Made by a program: the position numbers and the translations under genes. Below are positions 9,450-19,663 of a stretch of 61,944 nt of DNA, in pieces. Every line of letters begins with the position of its first letter. Within the stretch, counting starts at the first letter, position 1. The stretch lies in contig NZ_QFVR01000021.1 of NCBI RefSeq assembly GCF_003143975.1, forward strand, positions 1 through 61,944. The letters are read 5' to 3'. The stretch is from Kurthia sibirica. GTDB lineage: Bacteria > Bacillota > Bacilli > Bacillales_A > Planococcaceae. The notes under the pieces were generated by a model. The model was not told the DNA's origin. It saw only the letters and a program-made list of their open reading frames with translations, and ran no database searches.

Positions 9450-9665
9450 GTGAATCAGTTCGTATTATCAGCCGCGATTTCACCGATGAATATGATGTGG
9501 ATATCCTTTTATTCTATGGGGTTTATGGCATTGTCAATGGCATTGATGTATATAAGTCGTCATAAAATTTCCAATGGCATCATCAGCGGTGTAATAGCGC
9601 TCATAGCCTATAGCTTTTTATTGATTGGATTTCTAACGATGATATTCGTTATATTTACATGGTAA
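9450..9665 (+). CDS. yphE: Small membrane protein of the DUF2768/YphE type
   Basis: 71 residues with two predicted transmembrane helices separated by a short basic loop (YISRHKISNG). The position directly after gpsA and before a YphF-like lipoprotein matches yphE of B. subtilis, the basis for the name. No function is known. The GTG start at 9450 has AAGGTGG 12 bases upstream. It ends 24 bases before the yphF start, so the two are probably cotranscribed. Confidence 0.7.
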   Translation: MNQFVLSAAISPMNMMWISFYSMGFMALSMALMYISRHKISNGIISGVIALIAYSFLLIGFLTMIFVIFTW

Positions 9666-9688
9666 CTATACATAAAAGAGGGATACGT

Positions 9689-10411
9689 ATGAAAAAATGG
9701 ATTACTACAATAGTTGTTCTGTGTTTTACCGTAATCATTGCAGGCTGCTCCACATCACCAGAAGTGACAAGAGAGCGTATAACAGCAGATGAGGTTAACT
9801 TAACGTATATACAAAAAGCAGTCGATGAATACCGAGAGAAAACGGGTGGATTACTACCGATAAAAAATAAGGACCAGGTTGTCGACAAATATATTAAATA
9901 TCCAATTGACTTTGAAAAATTAACACGTGATCATTATATCGATGTATTGCCGAATAATTCTTTTGAAAAAGGTGGTATTTATCAGTATGTCATTTGGCAT
10001 GCGGAGAGTAAAAATCCTGTTGTGAAGTTAATTGATTTGCAACAAGCAGAGATTATTCGTGATCTTGTATTGAAGAAAACAGCGAATGGTTTTGTACCAA
10101 TTGGTGAGCATATTATCGGAAATTACTACTATTTTAACTATAAAAAAATGGGCTATAAATCGCAACCTGTCGTAAAAAGCCCATATTCTAACGTGAATTT
10201 ACCGATTATATTGAAGGGGACGGGTGAATTTTTCGTCGATTATTCTATAGATTTACAAAAAATAGTGACAGAAAAAAAACCGATTTTGAAAAAAAATCAG
10301 GATATTCGCTTTTTATTAGAAGAAAAACATCCGATTTTACCAGCCTATTCAACAAAATATATCGTCAATTCTGCTGGTGATGTAGAAATTTACGATGATT
10401 TTAAAAAATAA
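9689..10411 (+). CDS. yphF: YphF-like lipoprotein
   Basis: 240 residues. The N-terminus is a lipoprotein signal peptide (MKKW, hydrophobic stretch, lipobox IAGC with Cys near residue 19). The mature part is soluble with a lysine-rich tail. The match to B. subtilis YphF rests on position and signal type more than on recognised residues. The ATG at 9689 is preferred over 9659 because the signal peptide starts there and a GAGGGATA precedes it. Function unknown. Confidence 0.68.
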   Translation: MKKWITTIVVLCFTVIIAGCSTSPEVTRERITADEVNLTYIQKAVDEYREKTGGLLPIKNKDQVVDKYIKYPIDFEKLTRDHYIDVLPNNSFEKGGIYQYVIWHAESKNPVVKLIDLQQAEIIRDLVLKKTANGFVPIGEHIIGNYYYFNYKKMGYKSQPVVKSPYSNVNLPIILKGTGEFFVDYSIDLQKIVTEKKPILKKNQDIRFLLEEKHPILPAYSTKYIVNSAGDVEIYDDFKK

Positions 10412-10424
10412 ATAAAGTTTTTTA

Positions 10425-10458
10425 TTCATATTTCCATTGGAAATATGAATTTTTTTTT
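10425..10458 (+). terminator. Terminator after yphF
   Basis: An 11-bp perfect stem (TTCATATTTCC / GGAAATATGAA), 3-base loop and an 8-T tail. Confidence 0.88.
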
Positions 10459-11311
10459 GAAAAAAAGGCGTATAAAATTTGTAGTAAATATTGTATAGTT
10501 CATATTTACTATGATAGAGATTTCCAAAAAAATACCTTTCCAATCTTTAGGGAATTTTTTTAAAAAGTGATTGTTACTTTACAAATGAGATGTGAAACTT
10601 AAAAAAAAGTGTGTTTTCATCAGTGAATAAAAAAGTCAAAAAAACGATATTATGACGTATTATTGCATAATCATTCGTCTTTATTGTAGTCGAAATAAGT
10701 CGTTTTGGAAGAAAGGAATACTATATAAATAATTAGTAAATGGGGCTTTGTAGAAAAAAAGGAGAGGGATCTAGAGAAAAAAAGACACGATTAACGATAA
10801 AATTATGATTATTTTACTTGAAAAAGAAGATTTTTCTAGCGAAAATAAATATTTTCTTAAAATGTGTTTAAAATAGTGAAAGAAAGGAAATCTATATGAT
10901 GTGAACGGAAAAATGTGGCAAATGTTGTTGTGACAACGTTTAGATGGTAAGACTAAAATAATTTATACATTATTCGTATAAACATGAATTGTGAGATTGT
11001 TTATATATTCATATTTCATCATTTTAGTATGCAGCTCATATACATAACTTGTCTCACTTCATATTTCCGAATTACTTACTAATTTCAAATAAACCCCATC
11101 TTCCACTTGTGTGAAAGACCATGATATAGCGCTATTGTTGATAGAGCAGCTTTATAGGAAATAGGTCTAAGTAACTAAAAAAATCATTCAAGGATAAAAG
11201 TTGCTTAAAGTTGGTAAAAGAAGTATAAATATTATTGCATAGTAAATAGGGTTTGTGATAATCTTTTCACATGGTTTCAACACAAGCCCCCATTGAGAGG
11301 AGGTGAATGGT
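10459..11311. other. AT-rich gene-free region upstream of hup
   Basis: About 850 bp with no credible coding sequence on either strand. In B. subtilis the spore coat morphogenesis gene spoIVA lies here, next to hbs; nothing resembling it remains. The region must contain the hup promoter, but several AT-rich boxes fit equally well and I cannot choose one. Confidence 0.6.
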
Positions 11312-11584
11312 ATGAACAAAACAGAACTAGTAAACTCAGTTGCAGTAGCTGCAGAACTTTCAAAAAAAGACGCTTCTAAAGCAGTTGAATCTGTATTTGA
11401 AACAATTCAAGCTGCTCTTGCAAAAGGTGATAAAGTACAATTAATCGGTTTTGGTAACTTTGAAGTTCGTGAACGCGCTGCTCGTAAAGGTCGCAACCCA
11501 CAAACAGGTAAAGAAATCCAAATCGCTGCAAGTAAAGTACCTGCTTTTAAACCAGGTAAAGCACTTAAAGATGCAGTGAAATAA
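11312..11584 (+). CDS. hup: HU-type DNA-binding protein
   Basis: 90-residue histone-like protein that compacts and bends DNA as a homodimer. It has the family's beta-arm signature [21 protein letters not shown] near residues 46-66 and the C-terminal [15 protein letters not shown]. The strong GAGAGGAGGTG box points to the ATG at 11312; an in-frame GTG at 11303 overlaps that box. Codon use is that of a highly expressed gene. Confidence 0.96.
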   Translation: MNKTELVNSVAVAAELSKKDASKAVESVFETIQAALAKGDKVQLIGFGNFEVRERAARKGRNPQTGKEIQIAASKVPAFKPGKALKDAVK

Positions 11585-11602
11585 TTGCATTGGCAGTACA
11601 TA

Positions 11603-11636
11603 AGAGCAGTTAATCTTCGGATTAACTGCTCTTTTT
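11603..11636 (+). terminator. Terminator after hup
   Basis: 13-bp perfect stem (AGAGCAGTTAATC / GATTAACTGCTCT) with a stable TTCG loop and a T5 tail. Confidence 0.93.
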
Positions 11637-11742
11637 GCGTATAAAAAAGTCAGATATAAAAGGCATTCATGCTTTGCTTACAGGGCCGTATATGCTAACA
11701 TCTAACATAGAAATGGATAGCAAACAATGGAGGATACATACA

Positions 11743-12327
11743 GTGACTAAAACAAATACGCAAGCAGTTGACATAGAAAAAATTCAAGAGGCAGTAAAAA
11801 TGATTTTAGAGGCAGTTGGCGAGGATCCATCTCGTGAAGGGTTGCTTGATACACCTAAACGCGTTTCGAAAATGTATGCGGAAATGTTCGAAGGCTTACA
11901 TATGGACCCGAGAGACTATTTTGAAACAGTTTTTCACGAAGGCCATAATGAGGTTGTACTCGTGAAGGATATTCCTTTCTTCTCCATGTGTGAGCATCAC
12001 CTCGTACCGTTTTATGGTAAAGCACATATTGCGTATATTCCCCAAGATGGCGTTGTAGCGGGTTTGAGCAAATTGGCACGCACAGTAGAAACGGTTGCTA
12101 AAAGACCTCAGTTACAAGAGCGTATTACAACAACAGTCGCTAATACAATGATGGAAATGCTTAAACCACAAGGTGTTTATGTCGTGATTGAAGCAGAGCA
12201 TATGTGTATGACAATGCGTGGAATCAAAAAGCCGGGTGCTAAAACGATTACGACTGTGGCAAAAGGTATTTTTGAAAATGACGATGTGAAACGCAATGAA
12301 ATATTATCATTCATTCAAATGCCTTAA
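11743..12327 (+). CDS. folE: GTP cyclohydrolase I
   Basis: Converts GTP to dihydroneopterin triphosphate, the first step of folate synthesis (mtrA in B. subtilis). 194 residues. Zinc and active-site motifs are present: [10 protein letters not shown] (Cys and two His), GLSKLARTV, and [13 protein letters not shown] with the third zinc Cys. The GTG at 11743 with TGGAGGA upstream gives the normal family length; the longer reading from 11635 begins inside the hup terminator. It is followed by mtrB as in the Bacillus mtrAB operon. Confidence 0.95.
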   Translation: MTKTNTQAVDIEKIQEAVKMILEAVGEDPSREGLLDTPKRVSKMYAEMFEGLHMDPRDYFETVFHEGHNEVVLVKDIPFFSMCEHHLVPFYGKAHIAYIPQDGVVAGLSKLARTVETVAKRPQLQERITTTVANTMMEMLKPQGVYVVIEAEHMCMTMRGIKKPGAKTITTVAKGIFENDDVKRNEILSFIQMP

Positions 12328-12388
12328 TTTTAAGGTGTATTTATGCTATTATAGAATGAGCAAATTCGAATGATGGGGGAACTGTCTT

Positions 12389-12610
12389 ATGTCACAAAAT
12401 GATTTTATTGTTATTAAAGCTGAAGAGGATGGCGTTCATGTAATTGGTTTAACTAGAGGGGACGATACGAAGTTTCACCACTCTGAAAAACTAGACAAGG
12501 GCGAAGTCATGATTGCGCAATTTACAGAGCACACATCCGCTATGAAAATTCGTGGCAAAGCAATGATTCAATCAGCGAATGGTACTGTTCAAAGCGATTC
12601 AAAAAAATAG
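12389..12610 (+). CDS. mtrB: trp RNA-binding attenuation protein (TRAP)
   Basis: 73 residues, the usual TRAP size. The family pattern is clear: [56 protein letters not shown] forms an 11-mer that, when tryptophan is bound, wraps (G/U)AG triplets in the trp leader and other RNAs to cause termination. The residues contacting tryptophan and RNA (TRG, HTS, KIRGKA regions) look intact. The trp operon itself is not in the neighbouring aromatic cluster here. Confidence 0.93.
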   Translation: MSQNDFIVIKAEEDGVHVIGLTRGDDTKFHHSEKLDKGEVMIAQFTEHTSAMKIRGKAMIQSANGTVQSDSKK

Positions 12611-12682
12611 TAATTAAACGATTAAATCAGTATGATAGATTGATAAAGGATATACATCAGGAATTGATTGGAGATTTTTTTT

Positions 12683-13462
12683 ATGAATGCAGCTAAAACC
12701 GAGCTACTCGTAACGGAATTAAAAGATGAAATTTATAGCAAATTACATCATAGAACACTCCAAGAGTACGCAGGTCAACCGATTATTTGGGAGGATCAAT
12801 TGTTTTATTTGTTACTGCCAAATTTTAATGGCGGGCAATGGACAGCACATCACCAGGTCGCTGCCTCTTGTGTAGCAATGATTCAAACAGCCCTGACGAC
12901 ACATGACCTTGTAATGGAGCATAATGCCACAACGAAAGCACAGCAGTTAACTGTGCTTGCTGGGGACTATTATAGTGGCATGTATTATGCAACGCTTGCT
13001 AGCTTACCAAATATCCAGCTCGTGCAAGCATTATCTACGGCCGTAGCGGATATTAGCGAAAGAAAAACAGCGCTATATGAGCCAAATGATAAAACCTTTT
13101 CTAAGTGGCTTGAACAATTTGAAGTGATTGTTAGTAAGGCAGTTGAACAATTTTACCATCATTTTAATTTTGGGTCATATACGCCATTGATGAAAAAAGG
13201 AATGCTTATAGGACGTTTATTTGATGAATTAAAAGCACTTGAAAATAATAGCTCTACTATTCGCTTTGATGACATCACCAGTGACGAACCGCTAAGTAAC
13301 GAGCAAGTAATTGCCAAGATTCATCATGTGATTCAACAAGAAGCAACATGTTATACGACACAAATTCATGCTTCAAGTCTATTATCAGATGAATTAAAAA
13401 TAGTAATGCTTAGTCGAGTTGAAGCACTCATTAGTGAACAACAATTGACGAGAGAAGGTTAA
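12683..13462 (+). CDS. hepS: Heptaprenyl diphosphate synthase component I
   Basis: 259 residues. Regulatory subunit of the heterodimeric prenyltransferase that builds the C35 side chain of menaquinone-7. Sequence conservation is low, but the N-terminal LHHRTLQEYAGQP region and the position mtrB-hepS-menG-hepT match the Bacillus operon. The ATG at 12683 has GGAG upstream. It ends three bases before menG. Confidence 0.85.
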   Translation: MNAAKTELLVTELKDEIYSKLHHRTLQEYAGQPIIWEDQLFYLLLPNFNGGQWTAHHQVAASCVAMIQTALTTHDLVMEHNATTKAQQLTVLAGDYYSGMYYATLASLPNIQLVQALSTAVADISERKTALYEPNDKTFSKWLEQFEVIVSKAVEQFYHHFNFGSYTPLMKKGMLIGRLFDELKALENNSSTIRFDDITSDEPLSNEQVIAKIHHVIQQEATCYTTQIHASSLLSDELKIVMLSRVEALISEQQLTREG

Positions 13463-13465
13463 TAA

Positions 13466-14179
13466 ATGGCACCACAACAACAATCAAAAGAAGAACGTGT
13501 ACATGAAGTATTCGAGAATATATCAGGTAGCTATGACAAAATGAATTCAGTCATCAGTTTCCAAATGCATAAAACATGGCGCAAGGATACGATGGAGCGC
13601 ATGGCAATTAAAAAAGGTTCCAAAGCACTCGATGTCTGTTGCGGTACGGCAGATTGGACAATCGCGTTGGCAGAAGCAGTCGGTAAAGATGGTCACGCTA
13701 CGGGATTGGATTTTAGTCAAAATATGCTGAATGTCGGCATTGAAAAAACAAAAGATATGCCCAATGTAGAGCTTCTGCAAGGTAATGCAATGGCGCTACC
13801 TTTTGAAGATAATAGCTTTGACTACGTAACAATTGGTTTTGGTTTGAGAAATGTGCCAGACTATATGCAAGTATTACGCGAAATGAATCGTGTTGCAAAA
13901 CCAGGTGCAACCATCGTATGTTTAGAAACTTCACAATCTGAAATACCAGGTTATCGTCAACTATTCAAATTTTATTTTAAATTTATTATGCCGATTTTTG
14001 GTAAATTATTTGCCAAGAGTTATAAGGAATATTCATGGCTACAAGAGTCAGCAGATGGCTTCCCCGGCATGAAAGAATTAAAGCGTATGTTTGAACAAGC
14101 GGGTATGGAAAAAGTAAGTTATAAAGCATATAGTGGTGGAGCAGCAGCGACACATATAGGCTTTAAAAAAGAAAACTAG
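13466..14179 (+). CDS. menG: Demethylmenaquinone methyltransferase
   Basis: Transfers a methyl group from S-adenosylmethionine to demethylmenaquinone, the last step in menaquinone synthesis. 237 residues. It shows the UbiE/MenG signature [17 protein letters not shown] near residues 22-38, the SAM site VCCGTADWT, and [10 protein letters not shown] near 120. It lies between the two subunits of heptaprenyl diphosphate synthase, as in B. subtilis. Confidence 0.95.
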   Translation: MAPQQQSKEERVHEVFENISGSYDKMNSVISFQMHKTWRKDTMERMAIKKGSKALDVCCGTADWTIALAEAVGKDGHATGLDFSQNMLNVGIEKTKDMPNVELLQGNAMALPFEDNSFDYVTIGFGLRNVPDYMQVLREMNRVAKPGATIVCLETSQSEIPGYRQLFKFYFKFIMPIFGKLFAKSYKEYSWLQESADGFPGMKELKRMFEQAGMEKVSYKAYSGGAAATHIGFKKEN

Positions 14180-14199
14180 GTGGGAGAAGGTTTATTCAC

Positions 14200-15174
14200 G
14201 TGGAAAAGATGAAGCTAAAGATGCTCTACTCAGGTTTGAAAACTGAAATTGACATCATCGAAAGAGAATTAGAAACAGCGCTGAATTCGTCTTCACACTT
14301 TTTGAATGAAGCTTCTTTGCATCTTTTAAAAGCTGGGGGAAAAAGAATTCGCCCAGTTTTTGTTTTGCTCGCAGCAAAATTTGGACAGTATGATATTCAG
14401 CGTATAAAAAATGTGGCTGTGCCATTGGAACTTATCCATATGGCATCACTCGTCCATGATGATGTTATTGATGATTCTGACCTACGCAGAGGAAGACCAA
14501 CCGTAAAGGCGCAATTTAATAATCGTATAGCGATGTATGATGGCGATTTTATTTTTGCGCGAGCGCTCGACTATATGACGAATATAGAAACGCCTCAAGC
14601 ACATAAGGTGCTCTCGAATACAATGGTGGAAATCTGCGTCGGAGAAATTATTCAAATTGAAGATAAAAAAATAGTCGATCAAACGATTCGTGATTATTTC
14701 CGTAGAATTAAGCGTAAAACAGCTGTATTAATCTCTTCTAGCTGTGAGCTTGGCGCTATTGCGGCTGGCGCACCAGAAGATGTGACACGTCGTCTGAGTC
14801 GCTTTGGTTACTATGTTGGTATGTCATTCCAAATAATCGATGATATTTTAGATTTCACTGCAACGGATAAACAACTTGGTAAACCAGCCGGCAGTGATCT
14901 CATGCAAGGCAATGTCACACTACCCGCCTTATACGCTTTGGAAGACCCAATGATTCGTCCACTAATAGAACAAACAATTAATGGACCAATCACAGAAGAG
15001 CAGCGTCAACAACTTTTAAAAGCGATCCGTAAATCATCAGCTATAAAGCGTGCGGGTGATTTGAGTGATCAATATTTAGCAAAAGCGTTAAAAGAAGTAG
15101 AACGTTTACCTGACAATCCAGTGAAAAAGTCACTCGTAGATATTGCCTTATTCATGGGGAAACGTAAATTTTAA
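14200..15174 (+). CDS. hepT: Heptaprenyl diphosphate synthase component II
   Basis: Catalytic subunit that condenses isopentenyl diphosphate units into heptaprenyl diphosphate. 324 residues with both aspartate-rich motifs: DDVIDDSDLRRGRPT (first DDxxD) and QIIDDILDFTATDKQLGKP (second DDxxD). The GTG at 14200 follows GGGAGAAGG at about 10 bases; an internal ATG at 14209 is a possible alternative. Confidence 0.95.
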   Translation: MEKMKLKMLYSGLKTEIDIIERELETALNSSSHFLNEASLHLLKAGGKRIRPVFVLLAAKFGQYDIQRIKNVAVPLELIHMASLVHDDVIDDSDLRRGRPTVKAQFNNRIAMYDGDFIFARALDYMTNIETPQAHKVLSNTMVEICVGEIIQIEDKKIVDQTIRDYFRRIKRKTAVLISSSCELGAIAAGAPEDVTRRLSRFGYYVGMSFQIIDDILDFTATDKQLGKPAGSDLMQGNVTLPALYALEDPMIRPLIEQTINGPITEEQRQQLLKAIRKSSAIKRAGDLSDQYLAKALKEVERLPDNPVKKSLVDIALFMGKRKF

Positions 15175-15274
15175 CATAATATGTACAGAATTAGTTGTAC
15201 TTTAAAGCCGTCTAATGATAAAATTTTACGGTAGGTATAAAACCTGTAGATAATTTTAAGGAGTGTTTTTAATA

Positions 15275-15682
15275 ATGGCTATCCAACAAACATTTTTAAT
15301 GGTTAAACCAGACGGCGTTGAACGTCAACTTGTAGGTGATATCGTAGATCGTTTCGAACGTCGCGGTTTCGTTTTAAAAGAAGCTAAACTAATGACAATT
15401 TCAGAAGATCTTGCTAAAAATCACTATGCAGAACACGCTGAGCGTCCATTCTTCGGTGAATTAGTAGAATTCATCACTTCTGGTCCAGTATTCGCAATGG
15501 TATGGGAAGGCGAGAACGTTATCGCTTTATCACGCCTTATGATGGGTGCTACTAACCCAGCTGAGTCTGCTCCAGGAACAATTCGCGGAGATTACGCTAC
15601 TACTGTAGCTGAAAACATCATCCACGGTTCTGATTCTTTAGCATCTGCTGAACGTGAAATTGGATTATTTTTCGGTAAATAA
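15275..15682 (+). CDS. ndk: Nucleoside diphosphate kinase
   Basis: Exchanges the terminal phosphate between NTPs and NDPs through a phospho-histidine. The signature [16 protein letters not shown] with the active-site His is near residue 112, and the N-terminal [12 protein letters not shown] is standard. AAGGAG lies 10 bases before the ATG at 15275. Codon bias suggests high expression. Confidence 0.96.
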   Translation: MAIQQTFLMVKPDGVERQLVGDIVDRFERRGFVLKEAKLMTISEDLAKNHYAEHAERPFFGELVEFITSGPVFAMVWEGENVIALSRLMMGATNPAESAPGTIRGDYATTVAENIIHGSDSLASAEREIGLFFGK

Positions 15683-15697
15683 TTTCTAATTTCTTAC

Positions 15698-15746
15698 AAA
15701 GCATTCCACTAATCATTTCGATGATTTGTGCGAATGCTTTTTTTTT
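15698..15746 (+). terminator. Terminator after ndk
   Basis: Imperfect long stem (AAAGCATTC..AATCAT with ATGATT..GAATGCTTT) with a TTCG loop and an 8-T tail. Confidence 0.9.
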
Positions 15747-15748
15747 AA

Positions 15749-16267
15749 GGTTCTGTTATATATGTTGGGTGGGGTATCGAAATAATTCATGTTTTAGACA
15801 TTTAAAAATTGCGAAAGCTTTCCTATAAATCATCTCTATTCAAATCAATTGCTGATACAAAAACACATGAAGCGATTGATGTCTTGCCGAATCCTCGAAA
15901 AAACACGACCAAACATTACGTGCAAATATTCGATGATCAAGTAGAAATCATTGTAATGGATAGGAATCAGCGTTTTAAAACAGCCATATGAAATGCAGTG
16001 AAAATAGGCTACCATCCCAATATTTAATCAAGTGGTTAAAACGATGAAGAATGGGCAAACCGAGATTTTAAATCGTTTTGCTTGTGGTTATTCAAATCGC
16101 TTTTCAGAAGGAATTAATAACAAAACGACATGCATATGACTATAAACGATTGGATCGATTTAGAGTGAAAATCTTATTCATATTAACGCATAAATAAGTT
16201 GGTTTGCATGTGGGCTAAATGAAATTAAAAATTCAATTTCATTCACCCCACTATTCGATACAGAGCT
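15749..16267 (+). mobile_element. Decayed ISL3-family insertion sequence
   Basis: Left terminal repeat GGTTCTGTTATATATGTTGG at 15749 and a degenerate right repeat (CCCACTATTCGATACAGAGC) near 16248-16267. Two transposase fragments remain: 15830-15991 encodes THEAIDVLPNPRKN and IIVMDRNQRFKTAI (the DDE core region), and 16040-16200 encodes the C-terminal GYSNGFLEG-like segment with a frameshift. Most of the gene is missing. It sits between ndk and cheR, which are adjacent in Bacillus. Confidence 0.8.
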
Positions 16268-16429
16268 TTTTAGGGTGATATCATGTAGATAAATGCCTGA
16301 ATTATCTTTATTTAGTGATAAATGTATGACATGAAGCCGATTGATAACGCTTTCTTCATGTAAAGGCTATTTCGTAATAATGAGAATTCCTATATAATAG
16401 GAGTATGAATAGTGAGAGGGGCAAGGTAA

Positions 16430-17203
16430 GTGGCTGATTATGAAATTTTCGTTGATCGTGTGAAAAAGAAGACTGGGATTGATTTAGCCCTCTATAAAGA
16501 AGCTCAAATGAAAAGACGTTTAACTTCGTTATATGAAAAAAAAGGTTTTGCAAACTTCGTTGATTTTTATTCGGAAATGGATAAAAATAGAGAATTGATG
16601 GATGAATTTTTAGATAGAATGACTATCAATGTATCTGAATTTTATCGGAATGGTAAACGTTGGGATGTTTTAGATAAGAAAATATTTCCAAGATTGCTAC
16701 AATCAACTTCAAGATTAAAAGTATGGAGTGCTGCTTGTTCAACGGGGGAAGAGCCATATTCACTTGCAATGGTACTCTCTAAGCATATTGCATTAGCTCA
16801 AGTTACTATTCAAGCGACTGATTTAGATGATAATGCTCTAGCAAAAGCAAAAGCAGCTGTCTATCCAGAACGTTCGTTAGCGGAAGTTCCAGCAGATGTG
16901 AAGTCAAAATATTTTGAAGAAGAGGGCTCATTTTTTAAAGTGCAACCTGCTATAAAAAAAGCAGTCAATTTCTCTAAACATAATTTATTAAAAGATACAT
17001 ATGATCGCAATTTTGATTTAATTGTCTGCCGCAATGTGATGATCTACTTTACTGAAGAAGCCAAAGAACAAATTTATACGAATTTTAGTAAGGCATTAAA
17101 ACCAGGTGGCGTATTATTTGTTGGTAGTACAGAACAAATTTTTAACCCAGCAAAATATGATTTTGAAGTAGAAGATACCTTCTTCTACCGTAAAAAAGGG
17201 TAG
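16430..17203 (+). CDS. cheR: Chemotaxis protein methyltransferase CheR
   Basis: Methylates glutamates on chemoreceptors with S-adenosylmethionine to reset their sensitivity. 257 residues with the N-terminal all-alpha CheR domain (KKKTGIDLALYKEAQMKRRL) and the SAM-binding WSAACSTGEEPYSLAM near residue 98, NFSKHNLL and FDLIVCRNVMIYF. The GTG start at 16430 has AGGGGCAAGG upstream. It follows ndk in Bacillus as well. Confidence 0.94.
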   Translation: MADYEIFVDRVKKKTGIDLALYKEAQMKRRLTSLYEKKGFANFVDFYSEMDKNRELMDEFLDRMTINVSEFYRNGKRWDVLDKKIFPRLLQSTSRLKVWSAACSTGEEPYSLAMVLSKHIALAQVTIQATDLDDNALAKAKAAVYPERSLAEVPADVKSKYFEEEGSFFKVQPAIKKAVNFSKHNLLKDTYDRNFDLIVCRNVMIYFTEEAKEQIYTNFSKALKPGGVLFVGSTEQIFNPAKYDFEVEDTFFYRKKG

Positions 17204-17217
17204 TAATTAAAAAAGAA

Positions 17218-17253
17218 CGCTTTTCGCATTATACGTGAAAGGCGATTTTTTAT
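17218..17253 (+). terminator. Terminator after cheR
   Basis: Stem CGCTTTTCGC / GTGAAAGGCG with G-U pairs and a TTTTTT tail. Confidence 0.7.
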
Positions 17254-17376
17254 AATGAAATATAAATTCTAAAAACATGAAAAAATCAGTTAATTAAAAA
17301 ATTCACTGAATTTTTTTCACAGATATGTTATAGTGAAAAACATATACTTTAGCGAGTTGAAGGGAGAAAGCGAAAA

Positions 17377-18558
17377 ATGCGATACTTAACAGCAGGCGAG
17401 TCACACGGACCGCAGCTAACGACAATTATTGAGGGACTTCCTTCTTTGTTACCGATAACTGCAGAACAAATTAATCATGAACTAAAAAGAAGACAAGGTG
17501 GTCACGGACGAGGTCGCCGCATGCAAATAGAAACAGATACCGTAGAAATTACTTCCGGTGTAAGACATGGTAAAACATTGGGATCACCAATAGCTATGGT
17601 TGTGACAAATGATGATTGGACACATTGGACAAAAATAATGGGAGCAGAACCTCTACCAGAAGATGTTGATCCAAATGATATTAAACGTCAAATTTCGCGT
17701 CCACGACCTGGTCACGCGGATTTGGTTGGTGGTATGAAATATGGTCATCGCGATTTACGAAACGTCTTAGAACGTTCCTCAGCTCGTGAAACAACGGTGC
17801 GTGTAGCTGTTGGGGCTGTAGCAAAGGTATTATTACAAGAATTAGGCATTACGATTGTGGCACATGTTGTTGAAATTGGCGGGGTTGTTGCCGATCCAAC
17901 TTCCACGGCAGGTAAAACGCCAGACGAGCTACGTGCAATTATTGAAGCAGATGCTGTTTACTGTGCTGATCCAATTGCCTCTAAAAAAATGGTGACATTA
18001 ATCGATGAAACGAAAAAAGCAGGAGATACTCTAGGCGGTGTAGTAGAAGTAATCGTTGAAGGAATGCCTCCTGGTGTGGGTTCATATGTTCATTATGATC
18101 GCAAATTGGATGGCAAATTAGCGCAAGCAATGCTCAGTATCAATGCTTTCAAAGGTGTAGAGTTTGGTATTGGTTTTGATGCAGCACATGTACCAGGTTC
18201 GCAAGTGCATGATGAGATCATCTGGGATGAAGAACATGGTTACACACGCAAAACGAATCGCTTAGGTGGTTTAGAAGGTGGAATGTCAACAGGCATGCCA
18301 ATTGTCGTTCGTGGTGTCATGAAACCAATCCCTACATTGTATAAACCGCTACAAAGTGTTGATATTGATACGAAAGAACCGTTTAAAGCAACTGTTGAAC
18401 GCTCAGACCCGTCAGCAGTTCCAGCAGCATCTGTTGTAGCAGAACATGCCATTGCTTTTGAAATTGCTAAAGCGATTTTAGAACAATACCATGCAGACCA
18501 ATTTCCACAATTAAAGCAACAAATAGATGAAATCAAACAATACGCGAAGGAGTTTTAA
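17377..18558 (+). CDS. aroC: Chorismate synthase
   Basis: Final step of the shikimate pathway, converting EPSP to chorismate with reduced FMN. 393 residues. The family signatures are present: [16 protein letters not shown] at the N-terminus, [41 protein letters not shown] near 110-140, and the C-terminal [22 protein letters not shown] precedes the ATG. It overlaps aroB by one base. It opens the aroC-aroB-aroH-hisC-tyrA-aroA supraoperon. Confidence 0.97.
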   Translation: MRYLTAGESHGPQLTTIIEGLPSLLPITAEQINHELKRRQGGHGRGRRMQIETDTVEITSGVRHGKTLGSPIAMVVTNDDWTHWTKIMGAEPLPEDVDPNDIKRQISRPRPGHADLVGGMKYGHRDLRNVLERSSARETTVRVAVGAVAKVLLQELGITIVAHVVEIGGVVADPTSTAGKTPDELRAIIEADAVYCADPIASKKMVTLIDETKKAGDTLGGVVEVIVEGMPPGVGSYVHYDRKLDGKLAQAMLSINAFKGVEFGIGFDAAHVPGSQVHDEIIWDEEHGYTRKTNRLGGLEGGMSTGMPIVVRGVMKPIPTLYKPLQSVDIDTKEPFKATVERSDPSAVPAASVVAEHAIAFEIAKAILEQYHADQFPQLKQQIDEIKQYAKEF

Positions 18559-19634
18559 TGATGAGAATTCCAGTCGCAACACCTTCTCATAACTATGACG
18601 TTGTTATTGGCGCACATCATATAACAACTGCTTTGTATGACTTGCAAGATAAAATTGATGAAGCAGATCAGTTAATCGTCTTTACCGACGAAAATGTTTG
18701 GGCATTACATGCCAAACACTTCACGGAAGCTTTTCCTTTTGATTTTACCGTGCATATTCTACAAGCGGGTGAAGCATGTAAAACTTTTGACAGTTATTTT
18801 GCAGCACAAACGTTTTTATTGCAGCAAAAGTGTACAAGAAAATCGATGCTCTTTGCTTTTGGTGGTGGTGCAGTAGGTGATTTAACTGGTTATGTTGCAG
18901 CTACTTTTATGCGCGGTATACCTTTCGTTCAAATTCCCACGACCATATTAGCACATGATTCAGCTGTTGGTGGTAAAACAGCTATCAATCATCCATTGGG
19001 TAAAAATATGATCGGTGCATTTTATCAACCGCAGGCCGTTATTTATGATGTTGACTTTTTAGCAACATTGCCAGAGAAGGAAGTTCGTTCAGGAATGGCG
19101 GAAGCGATCAAACATGCACTGATTTCGGATGAACAATGGTTGCAACAATTGATGAAGCAGGATATTACGCATTTAGATACGGCCATTTTAGCTGATTATT
19201 TGCAACGAGGCATTCGCGTTAAAGCAGCGATTGTAGCAGCAGACGAAGAAGAACATTCCGTACGAAAATACTTGAATTTTGGTCATACGTATGGTCATGC
19301 AATCGAAGCGGCTTCTGGTTTCGGTAAAGTAGCACATGGTGAAGCGGTAATGATTGGTATGGTATACGCGCTATTACTAAGTGAAAAATATGGTGATTTG
19401 ACACGTCAATTCACGCTGGATTTCCTACAGTTTGCACAGGCGAATGGCTATGTTTTTGAGCCGGTCAGTCATTTTAGTTTTGATGATTTACTCCCGTTTC
19501 TTTTAAAGGATAAAAAGGCGGAGTATGGCGTTTTACAATTTGTCTTATTAACAAAGGTAGGCATACCCTATGTACAAAAAATATCCGTGGAAGAATGTCG
19601 TGAAGTAGACGCAATTCTTCGTACAATTATTTAA
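18558..19634 (+). CDS. aroB: 3-Dehydroquinate synthase
   Basis: Cyclises DAHP to 3-dehydroquinate with NAD and a metal ion. 358 residues. The GGGAVGDLTGYVAATFMRG dinucleotide region, the PTTILAHDSAVGGKTAINHP loop and the metal-binding NFGHTYGHAIE are all intact. Two adjacent ATGs (18558, 18561) follow AAGGAG; the second has the better spacing. Translation is probably coupled to aroC. Confidence 0.96.
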   Translation: MMRIPVATPSHNYDVVIGAHHITTALYDLQDKIDEADQLIVFTDENVWALHAKHFTEAFPFDFTVHILQAGEACKTFDSYFAAQTFLLQQKCTRKSMLFAFGGGAVGDLTGYVAATFMRGIPFVQIPTTILAHDSAVGGKTAINHPLGKNMIGAFYQPQAVIYDVDFLATLPEKEVRSGMAEAIKHALISDEQWLQQLMKQDITHLDTAILADYLQRGIRVKAAIVAADEEEHSVRKYLNFGHTYGHAIEAASGFGKVAHGEAVMIGMVYALLLSEKYGDLTRQFTLDFLQFAQANGYVFEPVSHFSFDDLLPFLLKDKKAEYGVLQFVLLTKVGIPYVQKISVEECREVDAILRTII

Positions 19635-19663
19635 ATCAAATCGGCTATTTGGAGGTGTCTTTT

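Noticed and set aside
15809-15991. 60-codon frame after ndk as a small gene
   Set aside because: The peptide THEAIDVLPNPRKN...VIVMDRN-like matches the internal part of ISL3 transposases, so it is a relic of the element at 15749.
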